A stretch of DNA of 64,000 nucleotides, taken from the NCBI GenBank assembly GCA_034003245.1, contig JAVEYY010000007.1, forward strand, positions 1 through 64,000. The letters run 5' to 3'. The position numbers and the translations under genes were made by a program. The DNA is from Perlabentimonas sp034003245. Its GTDB lineage: Bacteria > Bacteroidota > Bacteroidia > Bacteroidales > Tenuifilaceae. This document shows, piece after piece, positions 33,416 to 42,634 of this stretch (position 1 is the first letter of the stretch; each line of letters starts with the position of its first letter). The notes beneath the pieces were generated by a model that saw only the letters and a list, made by a program, of their open reading frames with translations, was not told where the DNA came from and searched no databases.

Positions 33416-35074
33416 ATGAAAAGAATAACAATAATACTTGGAGTTATCCTGTCGGCACTTACGGTAACCTCGTGCTTGAGCGATTTGGATGTTAAGCCTA
33501 AGGATCCCAACACGATCCTTGCCGGCAACCTAAGCGATGATCCCGTGTACATGAAGCAGGTACTTGGTAAAATCTATGCCAGTTTTATCATCGCTGGACA
33601 GGGAAATGTAACTGGTGGTGGAGCAGATATTAGCGCCTCCGATGAGAACTTCTTTACAACAACCCGTGCACTCTGGAACCTTCAGGAAATTACTACTGAT
33701 GGAGCTATTTGCGCCTGGGGCGATGTGGGTATTGCCGATTTGAATACACAAACCTGGAGTGCACAGAACCCCTTCCTTACTGCACTTTATCAGCGTTTGG
33801 TTCTTTCGGTAACCTATGCTAACGATTTTATCCGATTTGCAAAGAACAATGCCGATCCCGATGTACAGCAATACGTTGCTGAGGCTCGTTTTCTTAGGGC
33901 TTTAGCCTACTACTACCTAATGGATCTATTCGGCAACCCTCCATTCACTACCGAAGAGGATGGCGTAGGAAAATTCTACCTCAAGCAGCTCGATCCCGAT
34001 ATCAATGTGGCCAGGCCTATGCTTTTCAACTATATTGTATCGGAGCTAAAAGCTATTGCTCCAATTCTAGCCGAGCCGGGAGGACCATCGCAGCAAGCTA
34101 ACCGTGCTGCTGCATGGATGCTACTTGCCAGAACTTACCTAAACGGCCAAGTTTTTACTGGAACTCCTTACTGGGAAGAGGCTAAAGTTTACGCCGATAG
34201 CGTAATTAATCACAGCCCATATACCCTAGCACCAAAGTACCGTCAAAACTTTAGCGCCGATAACAACTACCCTGTAAACCCCGAAATGATTCTAGCTTGG
34301 GAACAGGATGGAATATACACACAGGGCTGGGTAGGAACATCGTTTATTATCATGTCGAGTAGCGATGCTGAGTTTATCCGCGCTGAGGATTTTCACGGGT
34401 TAACCTCTAACACCAACTGGAACGGTAACCGTGCTCGCAAGGAGTTTGTACAAACAGTTTTAGGCGACACCATTGCTATTTACGGCAATAATCCAATTCC
34501 TTGGACAACTGACCCATTATTCCAACAGTCAGGCGACAAGCGTATTATGTTAAAGGTTAAGAAGGATGTAAATATTCCAAGTCCATCATCAAGTGGTGAC
34601 TATGGAATCGGTGTGTACAAATTCACTGCGCTAAACAGCGATGGTTCACAACCTACAAATTATAGCCCAGCATATGCTTGCACCGATTTTCCCGTGTTCC
34701 GTTTGGCCGATGCGTACCTAATGAGAGCCGAGGCAAAATTCCGTTTGAGTGATCCTACTGCTATAAATGATGTAAACTACATTAGGGATCGCGGTTACGA
34801 AGCTGGTGATTTTGGAGCAAATCCCCAAAACCATCTTGCAACCCTTACCGCTAAGGATATCCTCGATGAAAGAGCACGTGAATTCTACTACGAGGCTCAT
34901 CGTCGTACTGACCTGGTTCGCTTTGGCCAATTCACAGATGGTACGTACACATGGACATGGAAAGGTGGCGTAATTGGAGGAATTAGCACTCCATCGTACC
35001 GCAATGTATTCCCATTGCCTGCCACAGAGGTATCGACCAATCCATTCATTGAGCAGAACCCTCAATACAACTAG
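33416..35074 (+). CDS. susD: SusD-like outer-membrane starch-binding lipoprotein
   Basis: The 552-residue lipoprotein has Cys20 in TSC, followed by LSDLDVKP, an acidic stretch like the Bacteroidota lipoprotein surface-export signal. The SusD/RagB fold is shown by EARFLRALAYYYLMDLFGNPPF (TPR-like helices) and, near the end, ILDERAREFYYEAHRRTDLVRF. It caps SusC and captures glycan at the cell surface. The SusC-SusD-SusE order with short gaps (24 and 24 bases) shows one operon. Confidence 0.95.
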   Translation: MKRITIILGVILSALTVTSCLSDLDVKPKDPNTILAGNLSDDPVYMKQVLGKIYASFIIAGQGNVTGGGADISASDENFFTTTRALWNLQEITTDGAICAWGDVGIADLNTQTWSAQNPFLTALYQRLVLSVTYANDFIRFAKNNADPDVQQYVAEARFLRALAYYYLMDLFGNPPFTTEEDGVGKFYLKQLDPDINVARPMLFNYIVSELKAIAPILAEPGGPSQQANRAAAWMLLARTYLNGQVFTGTPYWEEAKVYADSVINHSPYTLAPKYRQNFSADNNYPVNPEMILAWEQDGIYTQGWVGTSFIIMSSSDAEFIRAEDFHGLTSNTNWNGNRARKEFVQTVLGDTIAIYGNNPIPWTTDPLFQQSGDKRIMLKVKKDVNIPSPSSSGDYGIGVYKFTALNSDGSQPTNYSPAYACTDFPVFRLADAYLMRAEAKFRLSDPTAINDVNYIRDRGYEAGDFGANPQNHLATLTAKDILDERAREFYYEAHRRTDLVRFGQFTDGTYTWTWKGGVIGGISTPSYRNVFPLPATEVSTNPFIEQNPQYN

Positions 35075-35098
35075 TACAAATATTAAAACTGCACAACA

Positions 35099-36127
35099 AT
35101 GAAAAGAAGAATATTAACATATATGGGTATTGTGGGCTTACTTGCCTTTTTTGCCGGCTGCGAAAAGGACGAGATAAGAATAGTAATGGACAGCGATCCC
35201 ACACCCCCGGCCATTGTATCCATGCCGGAGAGTTTTATCCTACAGCGTTCTAACGCAACGCAAACCATTACCATTACTGGAACTGCGGTTGATCCAGGTT
35301 TTGCCTCTTCGGCTACCTATTTCCTTGAGGCTGCAGCAGCAGGAACCGAATTTGCCAATGCCATTACACTTTATAGTGGCACTACTGTTGACACCATAAA
35401 GTTTCAGGTAAGCGCACTTAACTCTCTACTCCTTAAATCCTTTGAGGCAGATCAAGTATCTTCGGCCGATTTTAGGATTAGGGCTATTCTAGTTGTTGAC
35501 GCTGGTACAGGTGCTCCTGGTACAGGTAGCAACACTTTCGAGTATATCTCCGAATCAGTTACTGCTGATGTAAACCCTTACGGTTTACCTCGTCTCGACC
35601 TGATTGATTCAGGAATTGATCAGAAAATTGAATCGGCTCTGGGTGATGGCGTTTACTCTGGATATGTTAAACTTAACAAGGATAACGCATTTACACTGCT
35701 TGATCCTGATAGCCAAACTGCATACGGTAAAGCTGCTGCTGCAGGTACACTTGAAGTGGATGGTACCGGAATTAGCGTTGACGAAAGCGGATGGCATATT
35801 CTTACTGCCGATGTTAATGCCTTAACCTACTCCACCGAAGCCTACATGATAGGTCTTGTTGGATCGGCAACTCCAAATGGATGGGATTCGCCTGACCAAA
35901 AGATGGATTACGACGTAAAAACAGGTGTATGGTCAATTACCGTTGATCTGATTGTTGGAGAGATTAAATTCAGGAAGAATGACGGTTGGGCATGGAACCT
36001 TGGTGGTAATACCCTCGATAACTTGACTCTTGAAGGTCCAAATATCCCCATTGCTACTGCTGGTAACTATACCATTACTCTTACCATCAATGGCAATACA
36101 GGTAAATGCACTGTTACTAAGAATTAA
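35099..36127 (+). CDS. susE: SusE-like starch-binding lipoprotein
   Basis: The 342-residue lipoprotein has Cys21 in FAGC, then EKDE, a strong surface-export signal. The N-terminal SusE Ig-like domain (about 25-170) contains the PESFILQRSNATQTITI pattern. A C-terminal SusE/F carbohydrate-binding repeat follows (YMIGLVGSATPNGWDSPDQKM to NLGGNTLDNLTLEGPNIPI, about 245-342). The family binds starch at the cell surface and extends retention of polymer near SusCD. It has one clear C-terminal binding repeat and possibly a diverged one near 165-240, fewer than typical SusF. It is followed 30 bases later by a larger SusF-like protein. Confidence 0.85.
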   Translation: MKRRILTYMGIVGLLAFFAGCEKDEIRIVMDSDPTPPAIVSMPESFILQRSNATQTITITGTAVDPGFASSATYFLEAAAAGTEFANAITLYSGTTVDTIKFQVSALNSLLLKSFEADQVSSADFRIRAILVVDAGTGAPGTGSNTFEYISESVTADVNPYGLPRLDLIDSGIDQKIESALGDGVYSGYVKLNKDNAFTLLDPDSQTAYGKAAAAGTLEVDGTGISVDESGWHILTADVNALTYSTEAYMIGLVGSATPNGWDSPDQKMDYDVKTGVWSITVDLIVGEIKFRKNDGWAWNLGGNTLDNLTLEGPNIPIATAGNYTITLTINGNTGKCTVTKN

Positions 36128-36157
36128 GTAAATATAAAACAGAAAAAAATAAACTTT

Positions 36158-37978
36158 ATGAAAGTTAAATCCATTCATAGAATTTTAGGACTTCTGCTAA
36201 CTGCAAGCGTATTTATGTTTGCTTGCACCGAGGAGTCGTCGGATGTAAAACTGGACCCTAAACTGTCTACATCGCAGGTACAAAACGTTACTTCTGAATC
36301 GGCAACGGTTACAGGTTTTGTAATTGCTCAGGGAAGCGGTTTTACCGAAAGGGGTGTTTGCTATAACACGCAGCCCGAACCTACCACTAGCGATAACAAA
36401 GTGATCTTTGCTGACGATGAAGCCACAGGTGCTACGTTTGCTGTTGAGCTTACAGGCCTGAACTACGCCACTACCTACTATGCTCGCGCTTATGCAGTGG
36501 GCGCAAATGGTACTATTTATGGCGAAGAAATGTCATTCACAACTCTTCCTGTTGTTCCTACACTGAATACCACTGCTATAACCGAAATAACTGGTAATTC
36601 AGCAAAGAGTGGTGGTAATGTAACCAACCATGGTGGTGCCAATGTTACAGCTCGTGGTATTTGCTTTGCAACTCACGATAATCCAACAATTGCCGACAGC
36701 AAAACTGTTGATGGCGATGACGTTGGTGAATTCACAAGTGACTTAGCCAACCTATTGGGCAATACGCAGTACTTTGTACGCGCATACGCAACCAATAGCG
36801 CAGGTACTGGTTATGGCCCTGTTGTAGCCTTTACAACGCTTGTCGATCTGCCTAAAGTAACTACAGCAGCAGTAACAAATATCACCAAAACGTCGGCCAT
36901 TACTGGCGGCGATGTTACCTACGATGGGGGTGCCGATGTTACCGAGCGCGGTATTGTTTATGGCTTAACTGCTGATCCAACAACTGCTGACACCAGGATT
37001 ATTGATGCAGTTGATGGAACGGGTGAATTTGTAACTAACATGACAGATTTGACCCTGTTCACCACATACCATGTTAGAGCATACGCCATTAACAGCGCTG
37101 GAACTGCCTACGGTGAGAACATTCAGTTCACCACTTTGGCCGATATCACCAAGTTCTTTGTAGTGGGCGATTACAACGGGTGGAACAATAGCCCAACAGC
37201 AAAATTCATCATCTCTACAGCAACCAGTGCAGGTTTAGCCGAAGGTTACGTTTACTTAACCGCAGGTGGAATTAAGCTTACCATTGACCATAGCTGGGGT
37301 GATAATAGCACCTTTGGCGATGATGGCTCTGGCGGTTTAACCAATCCTGGCGGCAATATTCCAGTACCAGCAAATGGTTACTACAGAATCAGGGCTAACC
37401 TGAGCGATATGACCTACTCCTTACTGCTTACCAATTGGGGAATTATTGGCGATGCAACTCCTGGTGGATGGGGTGCCCAAACGGCTCTTACTTACAACGC
37501 CACCCTTGATAAGTGGATCGGAGGCTATACTTTGACCGCCAACGCACTTAAGTTCCGCGCCAACGATAACTGGGATTACAACTATGGGAGCCCAGCTGGC
37601 AGCAACCAACTTGTTGCAGGTGGAGATAATATATCCATCAGTCAAGCTAATGACTACGCTATAACTCTTGACTTTAGTGTACCCAACGAGTATACATTCA
37701 GCGCTAACCGCTGGGGTCTAATTGGTGATGCAACTCCAGGTGGCTGGAGCGACGATACCGATATGAGCTGGGATGCTGTTAACAATGTATTCACAGTAAC
37801 TGTTGATTTAACTGCTAACCAGTTTAAGTTTAGGGCTAACGATGGATGGGACGTTAACCTGGGTGGTGCACTCGGTGCTCTTACTCCCGGTGGCGATAAT
37901 ATCGTGGTTTCCGAGGCTGGTAATTATACCATTACCCTCGATCCATGGAATAATGTTGCTACAATGACCAAAAACTAA
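36158..37978 (+). CDS. SusF-like surface lipoprotein with three Ig-type modules and three SusE/F binding repeats
   Basis: The 606-residue lipoprotein has Cys23 in FAC followed by TEESSD. Three Ig/FnIII-like repeats fill about 35-325, each with the landmarks ERGVCYNT, ARGICFAT or ERGIVYGL and ending in an FTTL-type strand. Three SusE/F-type starch-binding repeats follow at about 328-420, 425-512 and 517-606, the last two marked by WGxIGDATPGGW. The Ig modules probably act as a stalk that lifts the binding domains off the membrane, which is an inference. Position and composition make it the functional SusF, although the N-terminal half is unlike Bacteroides SusF. A strong terminator follows. 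Confidence 0.82.
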   Translation: MKVKSIHRILGLLLTASVFMFACTEESSDVKLDPKLSTSQVQNVTSESATVTGFVIAQGSGFTERGVCYNTQPEPTTSDNKVIFADDEATGATFAVELTGLNYATTYYARAYAVGANGTIYGEEMSFTTLPVVPTLNTTAITEITGNSAKSGGNVTNHGGANVTARGICFATHDNPTIADSKTVDGDDVGEFTSDLANLLGNTQYFVRAYATNSAGTGYGPVVAFTTLVDLPKVTTAAVTNITKTSAITGGDVTYDGGADVTERGIVYGLTADPTTADTRIIDAVDGTGEFVTNMTDLTLFTTYHVRAYAINSAGTAYGENIQFTTLADITKFFVVGDYNGWNNSPTAKFIISTATSAGLAEGYVYLTAGGIKLTIDHSWGDNSTFGDDGSGGLTNPGGNIPVPANGYYRIRANLSDMTYSLLLTNWGIIGDATPGGWGAQTALTYNATLDKWIGGYTLTANALKFRANDNWDYNYGSPAGSNQLVAGGDNISISQANDYAITLDFSVPNEYTFSANRWGLIGDATPGGWSDDTDMSWDAVNNVFTVTVDLTANQFKFRANDGWDVNLGGALGALTPGGDNIVVSEAGNYTITLDPWNNVATMTKN

Positions 37979-37991
37979 TATAGTCTGATAG

Positions 37992-38022
37992 AAGGCTGCC
38001 CCAAGTTTGGGGCAGCCTTTTT
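37992..38022 (+). terminator. Terminator of the susCDEF operon
   Basis: A 13-bp stem AAGGCTGCCCCAA / TTGGGGCAGCCTT with a short loop is followed by TTTTT, a textbook intrinsic terminator. It separates the sus operon from the T9SS GH13 gene, so the latter needs its own promoter or read-through. Confidence 0.92.
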
Positions 38023-38062
38023 ATATTTCTACTTGTTTTTTCCAAACCAAAGTACCAACCGC

Positions 38063-40873
38063 ATGAAAAAGATTTTCACCCTCATAATTGCCTTAACCTA
38101 TACCATAATCTCCTATGGGCAAATAACTACTACTCCTGCCCTACCCACTGCATCCGACGAGGTGGTGATTACCTTTAATGCCACAATTTACAATCAGGGT
38201 GATCGCAACCTGGCCGGTTATGGTGGAGATGTTTATGCACATACAGGAGTAACCATTGAGGGTACAGGCCGATGGCAAAATGTAATCGGCTCGTGGGGTA
38301 ATAATACTACCCAACCCAAGCTTACTAGGGTGGCACCCGATACTTACACGCTTACCCTTACTCCTTCAATTATTAATTTTTACAGTGTTGCCAGTAACAA
38401 AACTGTAACCGAACTCTGCTTTGTATTTCGGGCCGGCGATAACAGTCGCCAAACTGAGGATCTATTTGTTACTGTTGTTAAGGAGGGATTAACCGTCAAG
38501 ATTAACTCTCCCGATAGGGATAAACCCTTTTACAGTCTAGGGACAAACCTCAACATTGCAGTACAGGCCAATAGTTCAACCAGCTTATCGCTCTCGGTAA
38601 ATAACACCGAAGTTTCAACATCAACGTCAAATAGCATAAGCTATACTCATTCTATCGACTCTTACGGTTTGCAGTGGATTAAAGCTATTGCTTCCGACGG
38701 AACCAACGAAGTGGTGGATTCAGTTTACTTTTTTGTCCGTGGAAATACACCGGTTGCAGAACTCCCCGAGGGAGTAGTCCCAGGGGTAAACATAACCGGA
38801 GAAAATTCGGTTACCCTTGTGCTTCACGATCCTGCCGCAAAAAAAGAGTTTGCCTTCGCCATTGGCGATTTTAGCGACTGGCAGCTCGATGAGGCCTACT
38901 TTATGAATCGCACTCCCGATGGGACTCACTACTGGATCACTATTTCTGGTTTAGAACCCACCAAAGAGTACATTTACCAGTATTGGATTGATGGAACCGT
39001 GAAAATGGCCGATCCTTACACCCATAAAACCAGCGATCCCTGGAACGATAAATGGATTAGCGAAACCACTTACCCTAACCTTATTCCCTATCCCGAGGGT
39101 AAAACCAAGGGAACTGCATCGGTATTCCAAATTGAGCAGGAGGAGTACCAGTGGCAAACCGAAAATTTTGTCGCACCGCCAAAGGGAGAACTTATAATTT
39201 ACGAGCTACATATCCGCGATTTTGTTGACGACGACTACATTATGTCGGTTCTCGACAAGTTGGATTACCTCGAAACCCTTGGCGTAAACGCCATTGAACT
39301 GATGCCCATTAACGAGTTCGAGGGGAACGATAGCTGGGGCTATAACCCTAGCTTCTACTTTGCCACCGATAAGGCCTACGGCACTACAAACAACTACAAG
39401 AAATATATCGACGAGTGCCATAAACGCGGCATGGCCGTGATCATCGATATGGTACAAAACCACTCCTACGGCCAATCGCCCTTTGTGCAGATGTACTTCG
39501 ATGCCAGCGCAGGCGATTGGGGTCAACCTACTGCCGATAATCCCTGGTACAACCAAACCTGCCCCCACGATCCCTGGTGCTGGGGCTACGATTTCGACCA
39601 CCAGAGTGCCCATACAATCGAACTAATGAATAAAGTAAATGAATTCTGGCTTACCGAGTTTAGGGTCGATGGGTTTAGGTTCGACTTTACTAAGGGATTC
39701 ACCAATCTTCAAACAGGAGGCGAAGGATGGGATTACGATGCCCAACGCATTGGAATTCTCAAGAATTATGCCGACCATATCTGGAGCGTAAACCCCAATG
39801 CCTTCGTAATTCTCGAGCATTTTACCGCCAATCCCGAGGAGAAAGAGCTGGCAGAGTATCGCGCCAGCGAGGGTATGGGAATGATGGTGTGGGGTAATAT
39901 GACGGGCGCCTATGGCGATGCCAGCATGGGTTGGATTACCAACTCAAACTTTAGTCGCGTATCGCATAAGCAAAGGGGCTGGACAGTTCCCCATCTGGTT
40001 GGATACATGGAAAGTCACGACGAGGAACGTATGATGTATAAAAACCTCAATAATGGGAATAGTACTAATCCCGAATACGATGTTAAAAGCGTTGAGGTGG
40101 CCATCGAGCGTCTTAAGCTTGCCGGAACATTCTTCTTCACCATTCCGGGCCCCAAGATGATCTGGCAATTTGGCGAGCTGGCTTACGATTTCTCCATCAA
40201 CTATAACGATCGGGTTGGTCGCAAACCCGTTCGCTGGGATTACTACGACGATGCCAATCGAAGGAGCCTATACAACCATTGGGCAGAGCTCCTGGCGCTT
40301 CGAAAGGCATTCCCGGTATTCAACACCAACGACTTTTCGCTCTCAGTTGCTGAAGCAGGCAAACGGATTACCCTTCGGCATCCCGATATGGATGTGGTGA
40401 TTGTTGGCAATTTCGATGTCACCCAGAAGGGACTCTCGTTCACATTCCCTAATACCGGGCAGTGGTTCGAGTACTACTCGCAAAGCGATATCAATATTCA
40501 ATCTACCAGCCAAACCTTTACGCTACAGCCCGGTGAGTTCCGAATCTACACCTCGGTTTATATCGATAGGAAGGATTACGTGGTTAGCTCACCCGCCATG
40601 GAGGTAGATGGAAACTCATTTAAGGTTGATGTTTGGCCTAATCCAGCCGCAAGCAACCTGAATATCGCCATCAACAACAGTAAAAGCGAGATGGTAGATA
40701 TAAAGGTTTATGATGTTAACGGGCGCTACATCTCCACAATCCATAAGGGAAACCTTATGCCCGGCGAGAACACCATTAGCTGGGTAAAACCCAACGGCAT
40801 TGGAAAGGGGGTGTACTTTGTGGTAATCCAAACCGATAGTAACCGAAAAACCCGAAGGATAATCCTCCAATAG
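38063..40873 (+). CDS. Secreted GH13 alpha-amylase with T9SS C-terminal sorting domain
   Basis: The 936-residue enzyme starts at the ATG at 38063 (the longer frame begins with TTG) with signal peptide MKKIFTLIIALTYTIISYGQ. An N-terminal beta domain (about 22-145) and an Ig-like domain (about 150-235) lead to a CBM48-like module (about 250-355). The GH13 barrel (about 375-770) has DMVQNHSYG near 459, GFRFDFTKGF with the nucleophile near 536, the acid Glu in ILEHF near 583 and MESHDEERM near 650. The tail (about 860-936; VWPNPAASNLNI, GKGVYFVVIQT, KTRRIIL) is a type A T9SS sorting domain, so it is exported across the outer membrane. It should cut starch outside the cell ahead of the Sus system. 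Confidence 0.94.
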   Translation: MKKIFTLIIALTYTIISYGQITTTPALPTASDEVVITFNATIYNQGDRNLAGYGGDVYAHTGVTIEGTGRWQNVIGSWGNNTTQPKLTRVAPDTYTLTLTPSIINFYSVASNKTVTELCFVFRAGDNSRQTEDLFVTVVKEGLTVKINSPDRDKPFYSLGTNLNIAVQANSSTSLSLSVNNTEVSTSTSNSISYTHSIDSYGLQWIKAIASDGTNEVVDSVYFFVRGNTPVAELPEGVVPGVNITGENSVTLVLHDPAAKKEFAFAIGDFSDWQLDEAYFMNRTPDGTHYWITISGLEPTKEYIYQYWIDGTVKMADPYTHKTSDPWNDKWISETTYPNLIPYPEGKTKGTASVFQIEQEEYQWQTENFVAPPKGELIIYELHIRDFVDDDYIMSVLDKLDYLETLGVNAIELMPINEFEGNDSWGYNPSFYFATDKAYGTTNNYKKYIDECHKRGMAVIIDMVQNHSYGQSPFVQMYFDASAGDWGQPTADNPWYNQTCPHDPWCWGYDFDHQSAHTIELMNKVNEFWLTEFRVDGFRFDFTKGFTNLQTGGEGWDYDAQRIGILKNYADHIWSVNPNAFVILEHFTANPEEKELAEYRASEGMGMMVWGNMTGAYGDASMGWITNSNFSRVSHKQRGWTVPHLVGYMESHDEERMMYKNLNNGNSTNPEYDVKSVEVAIERLKLAGTFFFTIPGPKMIWQFGELAYDFSINYNDRVGRKPVRWDYYDDANRRSLYNHWAELLALRKAFPVFNTNDFSLSVAEAGKRITLRHPDMDVVIVGNFDVTQKGLSFTFPNTGQWFEYYSQSDINIQSTSQTFTLQPGEFRIYTSVYIDRKDYVVSSPAMEVDGNSFKVDVWPNPAASNLNIAINNSKSEMVDIKVYDVNGRYISTIHKGNLMPGENTISWVKPNGIGKGVYFVVIQTDSNRKTRRIILQ

Positions 40874-40897
40874 GTTTATTTTACTACTCAAATAATT

Positions 40898-40923
40898 AAG
40901 CAGCCCCTGTGGCTGCTTTTTTT
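40898..40923 (+). terminator. Terminator of the T9SS GH13 gene
   Basis: AAGCAGCC / GGCTGCTT with a five-base loop is followed by seven T, 25 bases after the stop codon. Confidence 0.88.
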
Positions 40924-40937
40924 ATGCACTAAAATGC

Positions 40938-40945
40938 TACCTTCG
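40938..40945 (+). promoter_or_regulatory. Possible -7 element before the PagL-like gene
   Basis: TACCTTCG differs from TAnnTTTG at one position and lies 21 bases before the ATG at 40967. Confidence 0.35.
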
Positions 40946-40966
40946 CATAACCTATTAGTTACATAA

Positions 40967-42088
40967 ATGGACAGGACAACCTGCTTACTGATCCTTTTTT
41001 GGTTCTCAACCTGCAACGCTATTTCGGCATCGCTCCCACCCGACTCGGTTAATAGGGATATTTCACCTGGAATTAACCTCTACTGGGGATATTTACAGTA
41101 CCATCATCAGGAGATGAAAATACTTCAAGAGGCGCCTGCCCGAGCACTCGAATTATCACTCTCAACCCGTGGCGATGGCTCCAGATTATGGCACAGTTTT
41201 TACTGCAACCCTAAATACGGAATCTCCTACAAGCTAATGGATCTGGGAAGCCAATCGATTCTGGGGTATGCGCATTGTTTTTTCCCATTTATCGAGATTC
41301 CAATTACCCAGCAAAGCAGCAGCTTTGAAATAGATTTTAGAGCTGGAGCTGGTATTGGGTACATGAGAAAAGTCTATAACCCGCAAACCAACCATCAGAA
41401 TTCGGCCATATCAACCCACATAAACGCCTATATCGATTTGGGGTTATTGGCTCGTGTTCGCGTTGCCAAAAACACTTGGGTAACTGGAGGAGCGCATCTA
41501 ATCCATTTCTCCAATGGAAGCCTACAAAAGCCCAATTATGGGCTTAACTACACGCTGGTTTCGCTAGGGTTAGTATACAAGAAGTTGGAGCCTAATCTAA
41601 ATAAAAAGGGACAATACGCCTATTCTCAGGAAAAGAGTCGGTTGCTGGTTACGGGAGCTACATCACGCAAGGAGGCCGTGGGTATTGGTGGGCCAAGATT
41701 TTGGGTTGCCTCCTCGCAGCTCGAATACAGCATACCAGTTGTAACTCCGCTTTTCCGCGTCGGTGTCTCCTTGGATTTTATGTACGATAAATCCAATTCG
41801 CTTATCCTTGACAATAGCAATATTCATTGGGATTCGGACTGGGAAACAGCTAAGCTGGGAGCGGCAATCAGCACGGAGTTTATTCTCGAAAAAACATCGC
41901 TCGTACTCAATTTTGGCGGTTACTACCATAACCTAAGCCGAAGTATCAGCAATCAGTGGGTTTACCAGCGCATTGCGCTACGCTATAGGTTCACCCAAAG
42001 GTTATGGGCACATATCGCCCTAAAAACCCATTGGAATATTGCCGATTACCTTGAAGTTGGAATAGCCTATAAGGTATTTGGAAAATGA
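40967..42088 (+). CDS. PagL-like lipid A 3-O-deacylase / acyloxyacyl hydrolase family
   Basis: The 373-residue protein has a signal peptide (ending near NAISA) and a beta-barrel pattern. It contains the PagL active-site signature HFSNGSLQKPNYGLN at about residues 178-192, with the His and Ser of the catalytic set. PagL (PF09411) removes an acyl chain from lipid A in the outer membrane. It is about twice the length of enteric PagL; the C-terminal half (about 225-373) looks like a second beta-rich domain, which is common in Bacteroidota members. It stands alone between the sus locus and a repeat array. Confidence 0.8.
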   Translation: MDRTTCLLILFWFSTCNAISASLPPDSVNRDISPGINLYWGYLQYHHQEMKILQEAPARALELSLSTRGDGSRLWHSFYCNPKYGISYKLMDLGSQSILGYAHCFFPFIEIPITQQSSSFEIDFRAGAGIGYMRKVYNPQTNHQNSAISTHINAYIDLGLLARVRVAKNTWVTGGAHLIHFSNGSLQKPNYGLNYTLVSLGLVYKKLEPNLNKKGQYAYSQEKSRLLVTGATSRKEAVGIGGPRFWVASSQLEYSIPVVTPLFRVGVSLDFMYDKSNSLILDNSNIHWDSDWETAKLGAAISTEFILEKTSLVLNFGGYYHNLSRSISNQWVYQRIALRYRFTQRLWAHIALKTHWNIADYLEVGIAYKVFGK

Positions 42089-42308
42089 AACACTCGACTA
42101 TCCGACCTTTTAATCCTCGGTATTATCCATCAGCTGTTGTGACCCAGTAGGCAGGGAATAATTGTTGGCTGAACAAGTCGTAGGATGTTTGTCCTGCTTT
42201 GAAAAGAGCAATTAATAGTCGGCTTATAAATTAATCATTACTATCCGACTAAAAGGGACAATAATTTAATCATCAATTGCTTATTCTACCGATATAGTCC
42301 CCACGGGG
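42089..42308. other. Gene-free stretch before the 21-bp array
   Basis: No supported gene is present. Two related blocks, ACTATCCGACcTTTTAA near 42106 and ACTATCCGACtAAAAG near 42240, suggest decayed repeat copies. Confidence 0.5.
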
Positions 42309-42326
42309 CTGTGCCCTTAGGCACAG
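42309..42326. repeat. REP-like palindrome, copy 1
   Basis: CTGTGCC pairs with GGCACAG around a four-base loop, next to GGCACAGAATA. The same element occurs in opposite orientation at 60947-60964. Confidence 0.6.
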
Positions 42327-42336
42327 AATATCGCTC

Positions 42337-42546
42337 AATCGGGTCTTAGTAATGCCCAATCGCCTCTAAGCAACGCACAATCGGGTATTAGCAACCTCCA
42401 ATCGGGTCTTAGCAACGCCCAATCGGGTCTTAGCAACCCTCAATCGGGTCTTAGCAACGCAAAATCGGGTCTTAGCAACGCAAAATTGGGTCTTAGCAAC
42501 CCTCAATCGGGTTTTAGCAACCCCCAATCGGGTCTAAGCAACGATT
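42337..42546 (+). repeat. 21-bp tandem array, 10 units in perfect register
   Basis: Units begin at 42337, 42358, 42379, 42400, 42421, 42442, 42463, 42484, 42505 and 42526. Every step is exactly 21 bases despite point changes. The consensus core is AATCGGGTCTTAGCAAC, and the remaining four bases vary (GCCC, CCTC, GCAA). One frame is open through all units and would read a heptapeptide NAQSGLS, but no start codon precedes it. The gap after it (42547-42634) holds a hairpin-forming repeat (TTGGCG / GCCAA) and no gene. Confidence 0.9.
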
Positions 42547-42634
42547 GTCACTAGTCACCCGTCACCTGCCTGTCTCGGGAGATTGGCGTTTTTTGCCAAG
42601 CTAACGAGATCACCCGTCACTCACAACCCCGATT

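Noticed and set aside
42337..42546. CRISPR array
   Set aside because: Units are contiguous 21-mers with only about four variable bases. There are no spacers of 25-40 bases and no cas genes.
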